This document shows, in pieces, positions 21,453 through 31,328 of a DNA stretch of 64,000 nucleotides (positions are counted from its first letter, which is position 1; every line of letters begins with the position of its first letter). The DNA lies in NCBI RefSeq assembly GCF_002261225.1, contig NZ_NEVM01000001.1:1178001-1242000 (forward strand), read 5' to 3'. This stretch comes from Bordetella genomosp. 10. GTDB lineage: Bacteria > Pseudomonadota > Gammaproteobacteria > Burkholderiales > Burkholderiaceae_B. Both the position numbers and the translations under genes were made by a program. A model generated the notes under the pieces. The model saw only the letters and a program-made list of their open reading frames with translations. It made no database searches and had not been told where the DNA came from.

Positions 21453-22358
21453 ATGACCCCTGAACAGCTCCTGACCTTCGCCTACGTCGCCGATACCGGC
21501 AACATCAGCCGGGCCGGCGAACTGCTGCATCTGTCGCAGCCGGCGGTGTCCGGCCAACTGCGCGCCCTGCAGGAATGGTTCGGCGAACCCCTCTACCGCC
21601 GCCGCGGCCACGGCGTGGCGCTGACGAGCGCCGGCGAGCGGCTGGCGGAACAGGCGCGGCTGCTGCGCCAGGCGTATGGCCAGGCGCGCGCCGTTCGCGA
21701 CGACTGGCGCAACGTCGCCTCCGGGACCCTGCGCCTGGGCGCCAGCACGACGCCGGCCAGTTACCTGCTGCCGGCGCTGGTGGCCGAGTTCCGGCAGCGC
21801 TATCCCGCCGTCACCCTGCATCTCTCGGACGGCAACACCGCCGAGATCGTGCAGCGGCTGCCCTTGCTGGACATGGCGTTCATCGAAGGCGAGGTGCCCG
21901 CCGGCCTGCCCGCCGATACCCGCGCGCATGCCTGGCGGCGGGACGAAGTGGTGGCGGTGGTGCGGGCCGATCACCCGCTGGGCGGCGCGCGCTCGGCGAC
22001 GCTGGCCGAACTGGCGCGCTATTCCCTGGTGATGCGGGAGCCGGGGTCGGGGGTGCGGCGCCTGGTGGAGCAAGCCTTCGCGCAGGCGGGCCTGGCGCCG
22101 GAAGTCGCGCTGGAGCTGGCGGGCGTGGAGGGCGTCAAGCAGGCGGTGCGGGCCGGCCTGGGCGTGGGCTTCGTCTCGGCCATGTCGATGCGGCACGAGG
22201 ACGGATCGCTGGCGGCGCTGCGCATCGGGGCCGGGGGCGCCGCCGAAGGGCTGGCGCGCACGCTGAGCATCCTGCTGCCGCATGCCGGCGCTCCCGCCCG
22301 CGCCGCCGCGCTGTTTCTCGAATTGTGCCGCCGGGAGGCGGCCGCGCCGGTGGCATGA
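21453..22358 (+). CDS. LysR-family transcriptional regulator
   Basis: 301 residues. The N-terminal winged helix-turn-helix (FAYVADTGNISRAGELLHLSQPAVSGQLRALQ split over residues 9-41) is typical of LysR. The substrate-binding domain starts near residue 90 with TLRLGASTTPASYLLP, a CysB/CbbR-like arrangement. It is divergent from the YeiH-type exporter, which suggests it controls that gene in response to a small ligand, as YeiE does for YeiH. I chose ATG at 21453 over an upstream in-frame codon because the family begins about four residues before LLTF. Confidence 0.88.
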   Translation: MTPEQLLTFAYVADTGNISRAGELLHLSQPAVSGQLRALQEWFGEPLYRRRGHGVALTSAGERLAEQARLLRQAYGQARAVRDDWRNVASGTLRLGASTTPASYLLPALVAEFRQRYPAVTLHLSDGNTAEIVQRLPLLDMAFIEGEVPAGLPADTRAHAWRRDEVVAVVRADHPLGGARSATLAELARYSLVMREPGSGVRRLVEQAFAQAGLAPEVALELAGVEGVKQAVRAGLGVGFVSAMSMRHEDGSLAALRIGAGGAAEGLARTLSILLPHAGAPARAAALFLELCRREAAAPVA

Positions 22359-22405
22359 GGCACGATCCCCATGCGCCTATGCGGGAAGGCGCCTCGCCGC
22401 TTCCT

Positions 22406-23605
22406 TCAGCGCGCCTGCCCCAGCCACTGGCGCGCCACTTCCACCCAGTAGCTGCCGCCCAGGGGCAGCAGGTCGTCGTTGAAGTCATAGCTGCCGTTGT
22501 GCAGCATGCACGGCCCCAGGCCGTGGCCCGCCTCGCGGTGGGCGCCGTCGCCGTTGCCTATCCAGACGTAGGCGCCTGCCTTGGCCTGCAGCATGAAGGC
22601 GAAGTCCTCCGCCCCCATGGTGGGCTGGACGTTGGCATTGACGTTCTCCGCGCCGACCAGCCCGCGCATGACCTCGGCGCAAAAGGCGGCGTGCTCGGGA
22701 TGGTTGATGGTGGGCGGATAGTTGCGCGAGAAAATGAACTCGGCCTCGCAGTCCATGGCCGCGCAGGTGTGCTCGATGATGTCGCGCATGCGGCGCTCGA
22801 TCAGGTCCAGCGTCTCCAGGGTGAAGGTGCGCACCGTGCCGCGCATGACGGCCTCGGTCGGCACCACGTTGTCGGCGCTGCCCGTGTGGATCTGCGTAAT
22901 GCTGAGCACCGCGGCGTCCAGCGGATTGCGGTTGCGCGTGATGATGGTCTGCAGCGACTGCGCCACCTGCACCGCCGTCATCACCGGATCGATGCCCAGG
23001 TTGGGCATGCCCGCATGCGTGCCCTTGCCGGTGATGTTGATGATGAATTCGTTGCTGGACGCCATGATGGGGCCCGGCGTCAGGGCAAAGGTGCCGACCT
23101 TCATGCCCGGCCAGTTGTGCATGCCGAACACCGCTTCCATCGGGAATTTCTCGAACAGGCCGTCGTCGACCATGCGCTTGGCGCCGCCGCCGTTCTCCTC
23201 GGCCGGCTGGAAGATGACGTAGACGGTGCCGTCGAAATCCCGCTGGTCGGCCAGGTAGCGCGCCGCCGCCAGCAGCATCGCGGTATGGCCGTCATGGCCG
23301 CAGGCGTGCATCTTGCCGGGGGTCCGGCTGGCATGCTCGAAGGTGTTGACTTCCTGCATGGGCAGGGCGTCCATGTCGGCCCGCAGCCCCACGGCGCGGC
23401 CATTGTCGGTGCGGCCCTTGATGATGCCGACCACCCCGGTGCCGCCCAGCCCGCGATGGGTGGGGATGCCCCAGGCTTCCAGGCGGGCGGCGACCACGTC
23501 GGCGGTACGGTGTTCCTCGTAGGACAGTTCGGGATGGGCGTGCAGGTCGCGGCGGATGGCGGCGATCTCCGCTTGCCAGGCGACGATGGGTTCGAGCAGG
23601 TTCAT
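22406..23605 (-). CDS. M20-family amidohydrolase (hippuricase/N-acyl amino acid hydrolase type)
   Basis: 399 residues. Metal-binding motifs are intact: KMHACGHDGHTAM (Cys/His ligands), QPAEENGGGAKRM with the catalytic Glu, and the C-terminal PTMGAEDFAFML. The lid-domain histidine is in GTHAGMP. Such enzymes hydrolyse N-acyl amino acids or related amides; the true substrate cannot be read from sequence. It is divergent from fadD over a 183-bp spacer. Confidence 0.88.
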   Translation of the reverse strand: MNLLEPIVAWQAEIAAIRRDLHAHPELSYEEHRTADVVAARLEAWGIPTHRGLGGTGVVGIIKGRTDNGRAVGLRADMDALPMQEVNTFEHASRTPGKMHACGHDGHTAMLLAAARYLADQRDFDGTVYVIFQPAEENGGGAKRMVDDGLFEKFPMEAVFGMHNWPGMKVGTFALTPGPIMASSNEFIINITGKGTHAGMPNLGIDPVMTAVQVAQSLQTIITRNRNPLDAAVLSITQIHTGSADNVVPTEAVMRGTVRTFTLETLDLIERRMRDIIEHTCAAMDCEAEFIFSRNYPPTINHPEHAAFCAEVMRGLVGAENVNANVQPTMGAEDFAFMLQAKAGAYVWIGNGDGAHREAGHGLGPCMLHNGSYDFNDDLLPLGGSYWVEVARQWLGQAR

Positions 23606-23788
23606 AAGGCACCATATTGGGAGCGCGCCACGGACGGGCGCGGCTGCGGGCGGCGCCGGTGGGCGCGCGCCGGGGACGAAGCGATCGCGCCCGCGGATGC
23701 GGCGAAGCGCCGGGCAAGCCTGGCGGGGCGATCGTATACGTCTGAGCGTATCATCAAACCCAAAATGGATTAAATGGAGACTAACACC

Positions 23789-25453
23789 ATGCCCCGTCCA
23801 TGGCTCAGCCACTATCCGCAGGGCGTGCCCGCGGATATTTCCGCCGATGGCTACGTGTCCCTGGTCGATTTGCTGGACCGCGCCTGCGACCGCTATGCCA
23901 GCCGCGTCGCCTGCACGGCCCTGGGGACCGATATCAGCTATGGACGGCTGGACCGCCATGCCCGCCATTTCGCGGGCTGGCTGCAATCCCTGGATCTGGC
24001 GCCCGGCAGCCGGGTGGCCCTGATGATGCCCAATGTCCCCGCCTACCTGGCCTGCATGCTGGGTGTGCTGCGGGCCGGCCACGTGGTGGTCAACGTCAAT
24101 CCGCTCTACCGGCCCGCGGAGTTGCGGCGGCAGATGGAGGACAGCGGCGCCGAAGTCATCGTCGTGCTGGAGCGCTTCGCGCACGTGGTGCAGGAGGCGC
24201 GCGGCCAGGCGTCGCCGCGCCACGTGGTCGTGGTGGCGATCGGCGACCTGCTCGGCGGCCTGAAGGAAACGCTGGTCAACGTCGTGGCGCGCCATGTCAG
24301 GAAGGCGGTGCCGCCCTGGCGCATCGCCGGCGCGCGCACCCTGGCGGCCGTCCTGCACGCCGGGCAGCGCGCCGGGTTCGCGCCGCCGGCGCTGTCGATG
24401 GACAACCTGGCCGTGCTGCAATACACGGGCGGCACCACCGGCATACCCAAGGGGGCGATGCTCACCCATCGCAACCTGGTCAACAACGTCCTGCAGACCG
24501 AGGCCGTGGCCTGGCCCGCCCTGCACGATATCGCCGGGCAACTGACCATCCTCAGCGCCCTGCCGCTCTATCACGTCTTCGCCATGACGGTCTGCGGCCT
24601 GTACGGCATCCATGCGGGGATGCGCAACCTGCTGATCCTCGACCCGCGCGACCAGGCCACGCTGGTCAAGGCGTGGCGCCGCACGCCGGTGAACATCTTC
24701 CCGGGCGTCAACACGCTGTTCAATGCGCTATCGCACAACCCGGACTTCGCCGCGCTCGATTTCTCCGGCTTGCGGCTGACCTTCGGCGGCGGCATGGCGG
24801 TGCAGGGCGCGGTGGCGGAGCGCTGGATGAAAATGACGGGACGGCCGGTGATCGAAGGCTACGGCCTGTCCGAGACCTCGCCGGTCGCCGCCGTCAACCC
24901 GACCAATTCCCTGGCGTATACCGGCAGCATCGGCCTGCCGGTGCCCTCGACCGACATCGCCATCCTCGACGATGCGGGCCGGCCGCTGCCCTATGGCGAG
25001 CGCGGCGAGGTGTGTATCCGCGGACCGCAGGTCATGCGCGGCTACTGGCGCCGGCCCGACGAGACGCGGATGGTGATGACCGAGGACGGTTTCTTCCGCA
25101 CCGGCGATATCGGCGTCATGGACGAGCAGGGCTACATCCGCATCGTCGACCGCAAGAAGGACATGATCACGGTCTCGGGCTTCAAGGTCTATCCGAACGA
25201 GGTCGAGGACGCCATCGCCGCCTTGCCGGGCGTGCGGGAAGTGGCCGCCATCGGCGTGGACGACGCGCACTCCGGCGAGGTGGTCAAGGCCTACGTGGTG
25301 CGCGACGACGAGACGGTGACCGAGACCCAGGTGCAGGAGTGGTGCCGCGCGCGGCTCACCGGGTACAAGTGCCCGCGCACGGTGGAGTTCCGCGAGGAAT
25401 TGCCCAAGAGCAACGTGGGCAAGATCCTGCGGCGGGAGCTCCGCGAGCAGTGA
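23789..25453 (+). CDS. fadD: Long-chain fatty acid-CoA ligase (FadD)
   Basis: 554 residues. Adenylate-forming motifs are present: YTGGTTGIPKGAMLTH (P-loop, about 209-224), GYGLSETSP, the TGDIG Asp, and the C-terminal KSNVGKILRRELR with the catalytic lysine. It activates fatty acids for beta-oxidation or lipid remodelling at the inner membrane. I chose ATG at 23789 because GGAG precedes it and MPRPWLSHYP aligns with the E. coli FadD start; ATG at 23774 would add five residues. Confidence 0.9.
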   Translation: MPRPWLSHYPQGVPADISADGYVSLVDLLDRACDRYASRVACTALGTDISYGRLDRHARHFAGWLQSLDLAPGSRVALMMPNVPAYLACMLGVLRAGHVVVNVNPLYRPAELRRQMEDSGAEVIVVLERFAHVVQEARGQASPRHVVVVAIGDLLGGLKETLVNVVARHVRKAVPPWRIAGARTLAAVLHAGQRAGFAPPALSMDNLAVLQYTGGTTGIPKGAMLTHRNLVNNVLQTEAVAWPALHDIAGQLTILSALPLYHVFAMTVCGLYGIHAGMRNLLILDPRDQATLVKAWRRTPVNIFPGVNTLFNALSHNPDFAALDFSGLRLTFGGGMAVQGAVAERWMKMTGRPVIEGYGLSETSPVAAVNPTNSLAYTGSIGLPVPSTDIAILDDAGRPLPYGERGEVCIRGPQVMRGYWRRPDETRMVMTEDGFFRTGDIGVMDEQGYIRIVDRKKDMITVSGFKVYPNEVEDAIAALPGVREVAAIGVDDAHSGEVVKAYVVRDDETVTETQVQEWCRARLTGYKCPRTVEFREELPKSNVGKILRRELREQ

Positions 25454-25485
25454 GCGGGCCGCTCGCGCCCGCGGCGCGGCCCGGC

Positions 25486-25515
25486 GGGGTTCAGCCCTGT
25501 GGGGTTCAGCCCTGT
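25486..25515. repeat. 15-bp tandem duplication at the fadD-suhB junction
   Basis: GGGGTTCAGCCCTGT occurs twice in tandem (25486-25500, 25501-25515), covering the suhB stop codon; each copy carries the stop in the suhB frame. Confidence 0.9.
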
Positions 25516-26393
25516 TTTGCCGGCGGCGCCTTCAGGTGCGGCGCCAGCATGCCCTTCAACGCCTGGGCGATCTGCGGGTTGCCCGACACCACGTAGCCGC
25601 CGATGGGCCAGGGATCGACGCCGTACATGTCCTCGGCCACGCCGCCCGCTTCGCGCAGGATCAGCGTGCCGGCGGCCACGTCCCAGGGCGCCAGGCCCAT
25701 TTCCCAGTAGCCGTCGAAACGCCCGGCCGCGGTCCAGGCCAGGTCCAGCGCCGCCGCGCCCAGCCGCCGCACGCCGCGCGTGTGGTTGATGGCATGGTGC
25801 AGCGTCGGCATGTATTGGTCGGCGAAGGAAAAATCGCGGAAGGGAAAGCCGGTGGCCAGGACCGCGTCGTCCAGCGTCTGCGTGCGCGAGCAGTGGATGC
25901 GATGACCGTTGAGCCAGGCCCCGATGCCGTAGACGGCGTTGAACAGCTCTTCCCGGCTGGGATCGTAGATCGCGGCCACCACCGGCGTATCGACCTCGAC
26001 GGTCGTGCCGGCGGCGACCTGCGTGCCGGCGTGGGCGATCAGCGCGATCGACACCGCGTAATGCGGGATGCCGTGCAGGAAGTTGGTGGTGCCGTCCAGC
26101 GGATCGATATACCAGGTCGCGCGGCCGGCGACCTTGCCGCCGGTTTCCTCGGCGACGATGCCGAATTGCGGCGTGCGCTCGCGCAGTTCCTGGATGACGG
26201 CTTCCTCGGCCTCGCGGTCGGCCTGCGAGACCAGGTCGTTGCGGGCCTTGCGGTCGATCACGAGATCGGCGCGGTGATGCGAATAAGATTGCAGGATGGC
26301 GGCGCCGGCGTGCGCCGCCGTCACCGCGGCATCCAGTGCCGCGCCCAGGTCGAGAGGTGCTTCCGTCGACGGAGTCTGGCTGGTGTTTGGCAT
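25506..26393 (-). CDS. suhB: Inositol-1-monophosphatase family protein (SuhB)
   Basis: 295 residues. Mg2+-binding motifs of the family are visible: EETGG, the WYIDPLDGTTNF block, and the C-terminal LAPWDVAAG. In proteobacteria SuhB also takes part in rRNA transcription antitermination. There is an N-terminal extension of about 25 residues over the usual length. I chose the ATG giving MPNTSQTP; an in-frame start 42 bases upstream exists. It is convergent with fadD and divergent from mnmC. Confidence 0.9.
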   Translation of the reverse strand: MPNTSQTPSTEAPLDLGAALDAAVTAAHAGAAILQSYSHHRADLVIDRKARNDLVSQADREAEEAVIQELRERTPQFGIVAEETGGKVAGRATWYIDPLDGTTNFLHGIPHYAVSIALIAHAGTQVAAGTTVEVDTPVVAAIYDPSREELFNAVYGIGAWLNGHRIHCSRTQTLDDAVLATGFPFRDFSFADQYMPTLHHAINHTRGVRRLGAAALDLAWTAAGRFDGYWEMGLAPWDVAAGTLILREAGGVAEDMYGVDPWPIGGYVVSGNPQIAQALKGMLAPHLKAPPAKQG

Positions 26394-26574
26394 GCGGTGT
26401 GACCTTTGTACGTAGGGAGGACGGTGCGCCGGCATTCGTCCCGCGCGGGACGGCGGCGGCGCTGCGTGCGCCAGATCATCCCGTGGGTGTAATCTGCCGG
26501 CCGCATTACCCGCGATTCTACGCTTTCGAGCTCAACGCAATAGGTACGCCGCGTATTGCGAGGTCCACCCGCAG

Positions 26575-28695
26575 ATGTCTTCGTTGTTTTCCTACCAGCC
26601 CCTGATTCCCGCCGAGCCCGCCACCGATGCGCGCGGCATTCCCTATAGCGAGCGCTATGGCGATATCTACCATTCCCCGCATGGGCCCTGGGGACAAATC
26701 GACCATGTCTTCCTGCGCGGCAACGGCCTGCCCGGCCGCTGGCGGGGGCGGGAGGCCTTCACGGTCTGCGAGACCGGTTTCGGCCTGGGCCTGAATTTCC
26801 TGGGCTTGTGGCGCGCCTGGCGCAACGATCCGGCGCGTTCGCGCCGTTTGCACATGGTGTCGTTCGAGGCCCATCCCTGGCGGCGCGACGATCTGGCGCG
26901 CCTGTTGCGCGAGCATGCCGGCGCGGATGACGTGCGGCCCTTGGGCGAGGCGCTGCTGCGGCAATGGCCGCCCTTGCTGCCGGGCGTGCATCGCCTGGAT
27001 TTCGAGCAGGGCTGCGTGACGCTGACGCTGGCGTTCGGCGACGCCGCGGCCTGCGTGCCGCGCATGCGTTTCGGCGCGGATGCATTCTTTCTCGATGGCT
27101 TCGCGCCGGCCCGCAATCCGGCCATGTGGACGCCCGAGCTGATCCATGCCCTGGCGGCGCACGCGCGGCCGGGCGCGACCGCCGCCACCTGGTGCAGCGC
27201 GGGCGCGGTGCGCCGCGCCATGCAGGACGCCGGTTTCGCGGTGAACAAGGAGCCGGGTTTCGGCGGAAAGACGCATATGGTGACCGCGCGCTGGACCGGC
27301 GCGCGGGAGGGCGACGAGGGCGCGGGTGAACACGACCGCGGCCGCTTGGGCGAGCGGGTGCGTACAGGCGGCGTCCTGGTGGTGGGGGCAGGGCTGGCCG
27401 GCGCCGGCGTCGCGCATGCCCTGGCGTTGCGAGGGATTCCGGTGACGGTGGTCGATGCGCATGCGGCGTTGGGCACGCCGGCCTCAAGTACTTCGGCGCC
27501 AATCTCTCCGGCGCCAGGCTCCCCGGCCGCCGGCCTGCCTGGACCAGCATCCCATTCGGTCGTCCTGCCGCATGGCGGCCACCTGGCGGCGGCACTGACG
27601 CCGCTGGTCTCGCGCGACGACAACCTCCGCGCCCGGCTGTCGCGCGCGGGCAGCCAGCGCGCGCTGGCCCGCTGGCTGGGCTTGCCGGCGCCGGCCGCGC
27701 CTCTGCGCTGCGGCACTTTGCAATTGGCGCGCGATCGTGGACGTGGCGCGCAGGACGGCGCCGACGCCGCGGCGGAGATGCATGCCGCCAACGAATCAAT
27801 GCTGGCGGCGCTCGGCTTTCCCGCCGAATGGGTGCGCGCCGTCGATGCCGAGGAAGCGGCGCGGCTGGCGGGCCTGCCGGTATCGCGCGGCGGCCTGTAT
27901 TTCGCCGACGGCTTGCTGGTGCGGCCGCAAGCGCTGATCGACGCGCTGCTGGCGACGCCCGGCATCGCGCGCGGCGCCGCGCGCGTCCTGCGGCTGCGGT
28001 CGCGGGACGACGGCTGGATCGCCGAGACCGATCGCGGCGACTTGCCTTCATTCGCGGCGGTGGTCCTGGCCAATGCCGCCGGCACGCCCGCCGTGCTCGC
28101 CGCCAGCGGCTTGCTGGAAGGCCTGCCTCGCCTCGCGCGGATGCACGCGCTGGCGGGCGAGGTGGCGCGGATAGAGGCCGGCCTCCTGGACGGCGGTCCG
28201 CGCTGCATCGTCGGCGGCGAGGGCTATCTGCTGCCCGCGGTCGACGGCGGCTGCGTCGCGGGCAGCACCTATGTGCATGGCGCGGAAACGGCGGAAATCA
28301 GCGCGGCGGGACAGGCGGTATGCCTGGGCAAGGCCGCCTCGCTGCTGGGCGGCGCGCCCGCGGCCGCGCTGTCGGCGCTCGCCGATGCGTTGGGCGGGAC
28401 GACGGCGAGGGTGGAGGGCGCTGCGGATGCGGCAAATGCTGTCGGTGGAGCAAGTGCGACGGATGCGGCAGGGCCGGCCCCCTTGCCGGGATGGGCCGGC
28501 TGGCGCGCCGTCCTGCCGGGGCGCTTGCCCGCCATCGGTCCCGTTCCGGCGGCGCCGGGCCTGTTCCTGGCGACCGGTTATGCCTCCCGGGGGTTGAGTT
28601 GGAGCGCCCTGGCCGGCGACCTCATCGCGTCCATGCTGTGCGATGAGCCCCAGCCGTTGGAGACGGACCTGTTGTCCGAAATCGTCCCACGCTGA
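26575..28695 (+). CDS. mnmC: MnmC bifunctional tRNA mnm5s2U biosynthesis protein
   Basis: 706 residues. The N-terminal MnmD methyltransferase (about 1-245) has [11 protein letters not shown] for SAM binding. The C-terminal FAD-dependent MnmC1 part (from about 264) has [17 protein letters not shown] and the end motif [16 protein letters not shown]. Together they finish the 5-methylaminomethyl group at wobble U34 of tRNAs. Two Ala/Gly/Pro/Ser-rich inserts (residues about 303-325 and 605-640) are unlike the well-conserved rest and probably surface loops. It is divergent from suhB. Confidence 0.92.
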
Positions 28696-28959
28696 CTCCC
28701 GGACTTGATAACTTGTCAAAAGTTGAACGCAATTGGCGGATTTTGCGCGCCGATCCGCGCCATATCGGGTTCCCCCGCCAGTCTGTCGCCGTGCCCTTCC
28801 GCACAAAATGAGTGCTTGCTTTCGCGATCGGGCGCATGCTTACGCGCGCCTGTCGGCCCCCTCATGCGGCCCCAAAAAGCAGGTCGAGTTTATTTCAGCG
28901 GATAAATCCGTCAAAATAGCGCCTTTTGGTGCTTTTTTGGCTTCAGCGGGGGATGCTCT
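28696..28959 (+). promoter_or_regulatory. 264-bp non-coding leader of the GH31 gene
   Basis: No gene seen. It includes TTGA/TCAA half-sites around 28705-28725 and, just before the GTG start, AGCGCC-TTTT-GGTGCT followed by six T (about 28917-28938), a weak terminator- or attenuator-like hairpin. Confidence 0.35.
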
Positions 28960-31185
28960 GTGCCGTCCAAGTACGACTTTGCCCACACTAACCAACTCGA
29001 GACGGTCGAGTTGCTGACTGCCCGCCCCAGCCGTATCGATTTCGACGCGGGCGACGGTCTGCGCCTGGTGGTCGAGGCGCATGCGCCGAACGTGCTCCGC
29101 CTGCGTTTCGGGCCCGCCCATCAGTTCGCCGACGACAAGCCGACGCCACGCGCGCGGGCGGTCGCCGAAATGTTGCTGGCGCGCCAGGAGGCGGTGGGCG
29201 AGGCCACCGTGGCTCCCGTGGGCGACGGCGCCGGCTGGCGCATCACGCAGGGCGATACGGCCCTGGAAGTGCATGGCGATCCGGTTCGCGTGGCCTTGTT
29301 CAAGGGCGAACAGCGCGTTCTCGAATCGGCGCTCAACGAACACACGCCGGGTTTCGGCCACAACGCGCTAGACGACGCCAACGAGGCGGTTTGGACCGCC
29401 GGTTTCGCGCTCGGCGCGCAGGAGCGCGTCTACGGCCTGGGCGAAACCCCGGGCGACCTGAACCGGCGCGGCGAGGACGTCGTCTCCGACGATCCTGAAC
29501 ATCGCGCCCTGCCGCTGGCCTGGAGCCCGTCGGGCTGGGGCGTCTACGTCAACACCATCCGCCGCGTGCAGCACGCTCCGGGCGTGGCGCCGGCCGACGA
29601 TGCCTACATCGTGACGGTCGACGATACCGTCCTGGATCTTTTCCTGTTCGCCGGCGAGCCGGGCGAAGTGCTCAATCAGTACACCGCCCTGACCGGCCGC
29701 GCCGGGCAGCCCGTGCTGTGGGCGATGGGTATCTGGCTGCGCCAGGCCGAAGGCGAAATGCCCACGCAGACCGCGGCCCTGATCGAGCGCCTGCGCGAGC
29801 AGCAACTGCCGCTGGACGCGGTGTCGCTGGCGCAGCCGGCGGCCTGGTCCTTCCTGGCCGACAAGCCGCTGCTGGAATGGGACGCGACGCGCTTCCCGGA
29901 CGCCAGGCAGATGCTCGCGCTGTTCCACAAGCACAACGTGCACGTGTGCGCCTCCGGCTTCCCCGGTGTCGTGCTGCACACGCCGCTGTTCGAGGAGCTC
30001 GAGGATCGCGGCTGGCTGCTGCTCAAGGACGAGGGCGGCGCCCAGGTTTTCGACGGCACGCCGGCCTCGGGCGGCAGGCCCTTCGGCCTGCTGGACCTGA
30101 CGCATCGCGACGTCTATTCGCTGTGGGTGGAGCGTCACCGCCAGTTGATCGACGACGGCCTGGATGCGCCGGCGGGCGATGCCCAGCCGAATATTCCCGA
30201 CAACGTCACCGCGCGCGGCGGCGAGTCGGGCCCGGCCTTGCGCACCATCTATCCCTTGCTGGCGCGGCGCGCGCTGTATGACGCCGTGGCCGGCCTCAAG
30301 GTGCCGCCCGAGGGCGTGGCGCCCGGCGCCGACCTGTTCCCGGGGGCGCAGCGCCTGCCGTGGCAGACGGGCCCCGCCGTCAGCAACGACTGGCACGGCC
30401 TGCAGCACAGCCTGCGGACGGCCTTGTCCATCGGCGCCAGCGGCGTGCCGGTGCAGATGCACAACCTCGGCTCCGCCACCGCGCCGCACGAGGCCATGAC
30501 GCCGGAGCTCTATCTGCGCTGGCTGACATTCGGCGTGTTCTCGGCCAATTTCTGTTTCGAAGGCGTGGACCGACTGCTGCCCTGGGCCTTCGGCGAGGAA
30601 ACGCTGGCGCATGCGCGGACCTGGCTGCAGTGGCGCTACCGCCTGGTGCCCTACGTGCTGGGCGCCATCGAGGACGCCGCCCGCACCGGCTTGCCGGTGC
30701 AGCGTTCGATGGCGATGTCCTTCCCCAACGACCCGCAGGCCCACGACTGGGATCTGCAATACCTGCTGGGACCGGCGCTGCTGGTGGCGCCCATTGTGCA
30801 GCCGGGCCAGAGCCTGCAGGTCTACCTGCCCAAGGGCGAGGCTTGGTGGGACCTGAACACCGGCCATCGTTACGAAGGCGGCAGCGTGCTGACCGTCGAA
30901 TGCGGCCTGGGCCAATACCCGGTGTTCGGGCGCGAGGGCCATATGCTGTGCCTGGGACCCGCCGCCCAGCATACGGGCGAATTCAATTCGGCCCGCATCC
31001 TGGACGAAGTCTGGATGTTCGGCATGCCGGTGCACAACCCCGTGGTGATGCGCAACAAGATCCGCGTCATGCAGATGCAGGGGTCCAGCTACATCAAGGG
31101 CCTGGAAGGCCTGCGCATCCTGCCGTCCGAAGGGTTGGAGGTCAAGCGCCGCGGCGCCGAAGTGCGCATCTCGCGCGCACGCTGA
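28960..31185 (+). CDS. Divergent glycoside hydrolase family 31 protein
   Basis: 741 residues with the GH31 order: N-terminal beta-sandwich (DGLRLVVEAHAPNVLRLRFG), a GLGETPGDLNRRG loop, a TIM-barrel, and a C-terminal LLVAPIVQPGQSLQVYLPKGEAWWD region. The barrel's usual nucleophile motif (DFGE type) is replaced by AGDAQPNIP, and the usual GxDIGGF substrate loop by QMHNLGS, so substrate or activity may differ from ordinary alpha-glucosidases. GTG start behind GCGGGGG. It is followed by a strong terminator. Confidence 0.8.
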   Translation: MPSKYDFAHTNQLETVELLTARPSRIDFDAGDGLRLVVEAHAPNVLRLRFGPAHQFADDKPTPRARAVAEMLLARQEAVGEATVAPVGDGAGWRITQGDTALEVHGDPVRVALFKGEQRVLESALNEHTPGFGHNALDDANEAVWTAGFALGAQERVYGLGETPGDLNRRGEDVVSDDPEHRALPLAWSPSGWGVYVNTIRRVQHAPGVAPADDAYIVTVDDTVLDLFLFAGEPGEVLNQYTALTGRAGQPVLWAMGIWLRQAEGEMPTQTAALIERLREQQLPLDAVSLAQPAAWSFLADKPLLEWDATRFPDARQMLALFHKHNVHVCASGFPGVVLHTPLFEELEDRGWLLLKDEGGAQVFDGTPASGGRPFGLLDLTHRDVYSLWVERHRQLIDDGLDAPAGDAQPNIPDNVTARGGESGPALRTIYPLLARRALYDAVAGLKVPPEGVAPGADLFPGAQRLPWQTGPAVSNDWHGLQHSLRTALSIGASGVPVQMHNLGSATAPHEAMTPELYLRWLTFGVFSANFCFEGVDRLLPWAFGEETLAHARTWLQWRYRLVPYVLGAIEDAARTGLPVQRSMAMSFPNDPQAHDWDLQYLLGPALLVAPIVQPGQSLQVYLPKGEAWWDLNTGHRYEGGSVLTVECGLGQYPVFGREGHMLCLGPAAQHTGEFNSARILDEVWMFGMPVHNPVVMRNKIRVMQMQGSSYIKGLEGLRILPSEGLEVKRRGAEVRISRAR

Positions 31186-31200
31186 CGCCGTCCTCCGCCG

Positions 31201-31240
31201 CGCCATGGTTCCTTCCCCGGAAGGGCCATGGCGTTTTCTT
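31201..31240 (+). terminator. rho-independent terminator of the GH31 gene
   Basis: CGCCATGG (31201-31208) pairs with CCATGGCG (31226-31233), with an inner CCTTCC/GGAAGG stem, followed by TTTTCTTTT. Confidence 0.85.
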
Positions 31241-31253
31241 TTGCTTCGAGCAC

Positions 31254-31305
31254 TTATAATTGAAAGTTATAAAAACTAGAAGAAATGGTCGTTCTAATTA
31301 GAACG
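31254..31305 (+). promoter_or_regulatory. palindromic operator candidates upstream of metN
   Basis: CGTTCTAATTAGAACG (31290-31305) is a perfect 16-bp palindrome 23 bp before the metN ATG. An A/T-rich repeat TTATAA (31254-31259 and 31267-31272) lies just upstream and may hold the -10. The palindrome does not look like the E. coli MetJ box. Confidence 0.55.
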
Positions 31306-31328
31306 GCCCTCGTCCAGAATGTCGCGTC

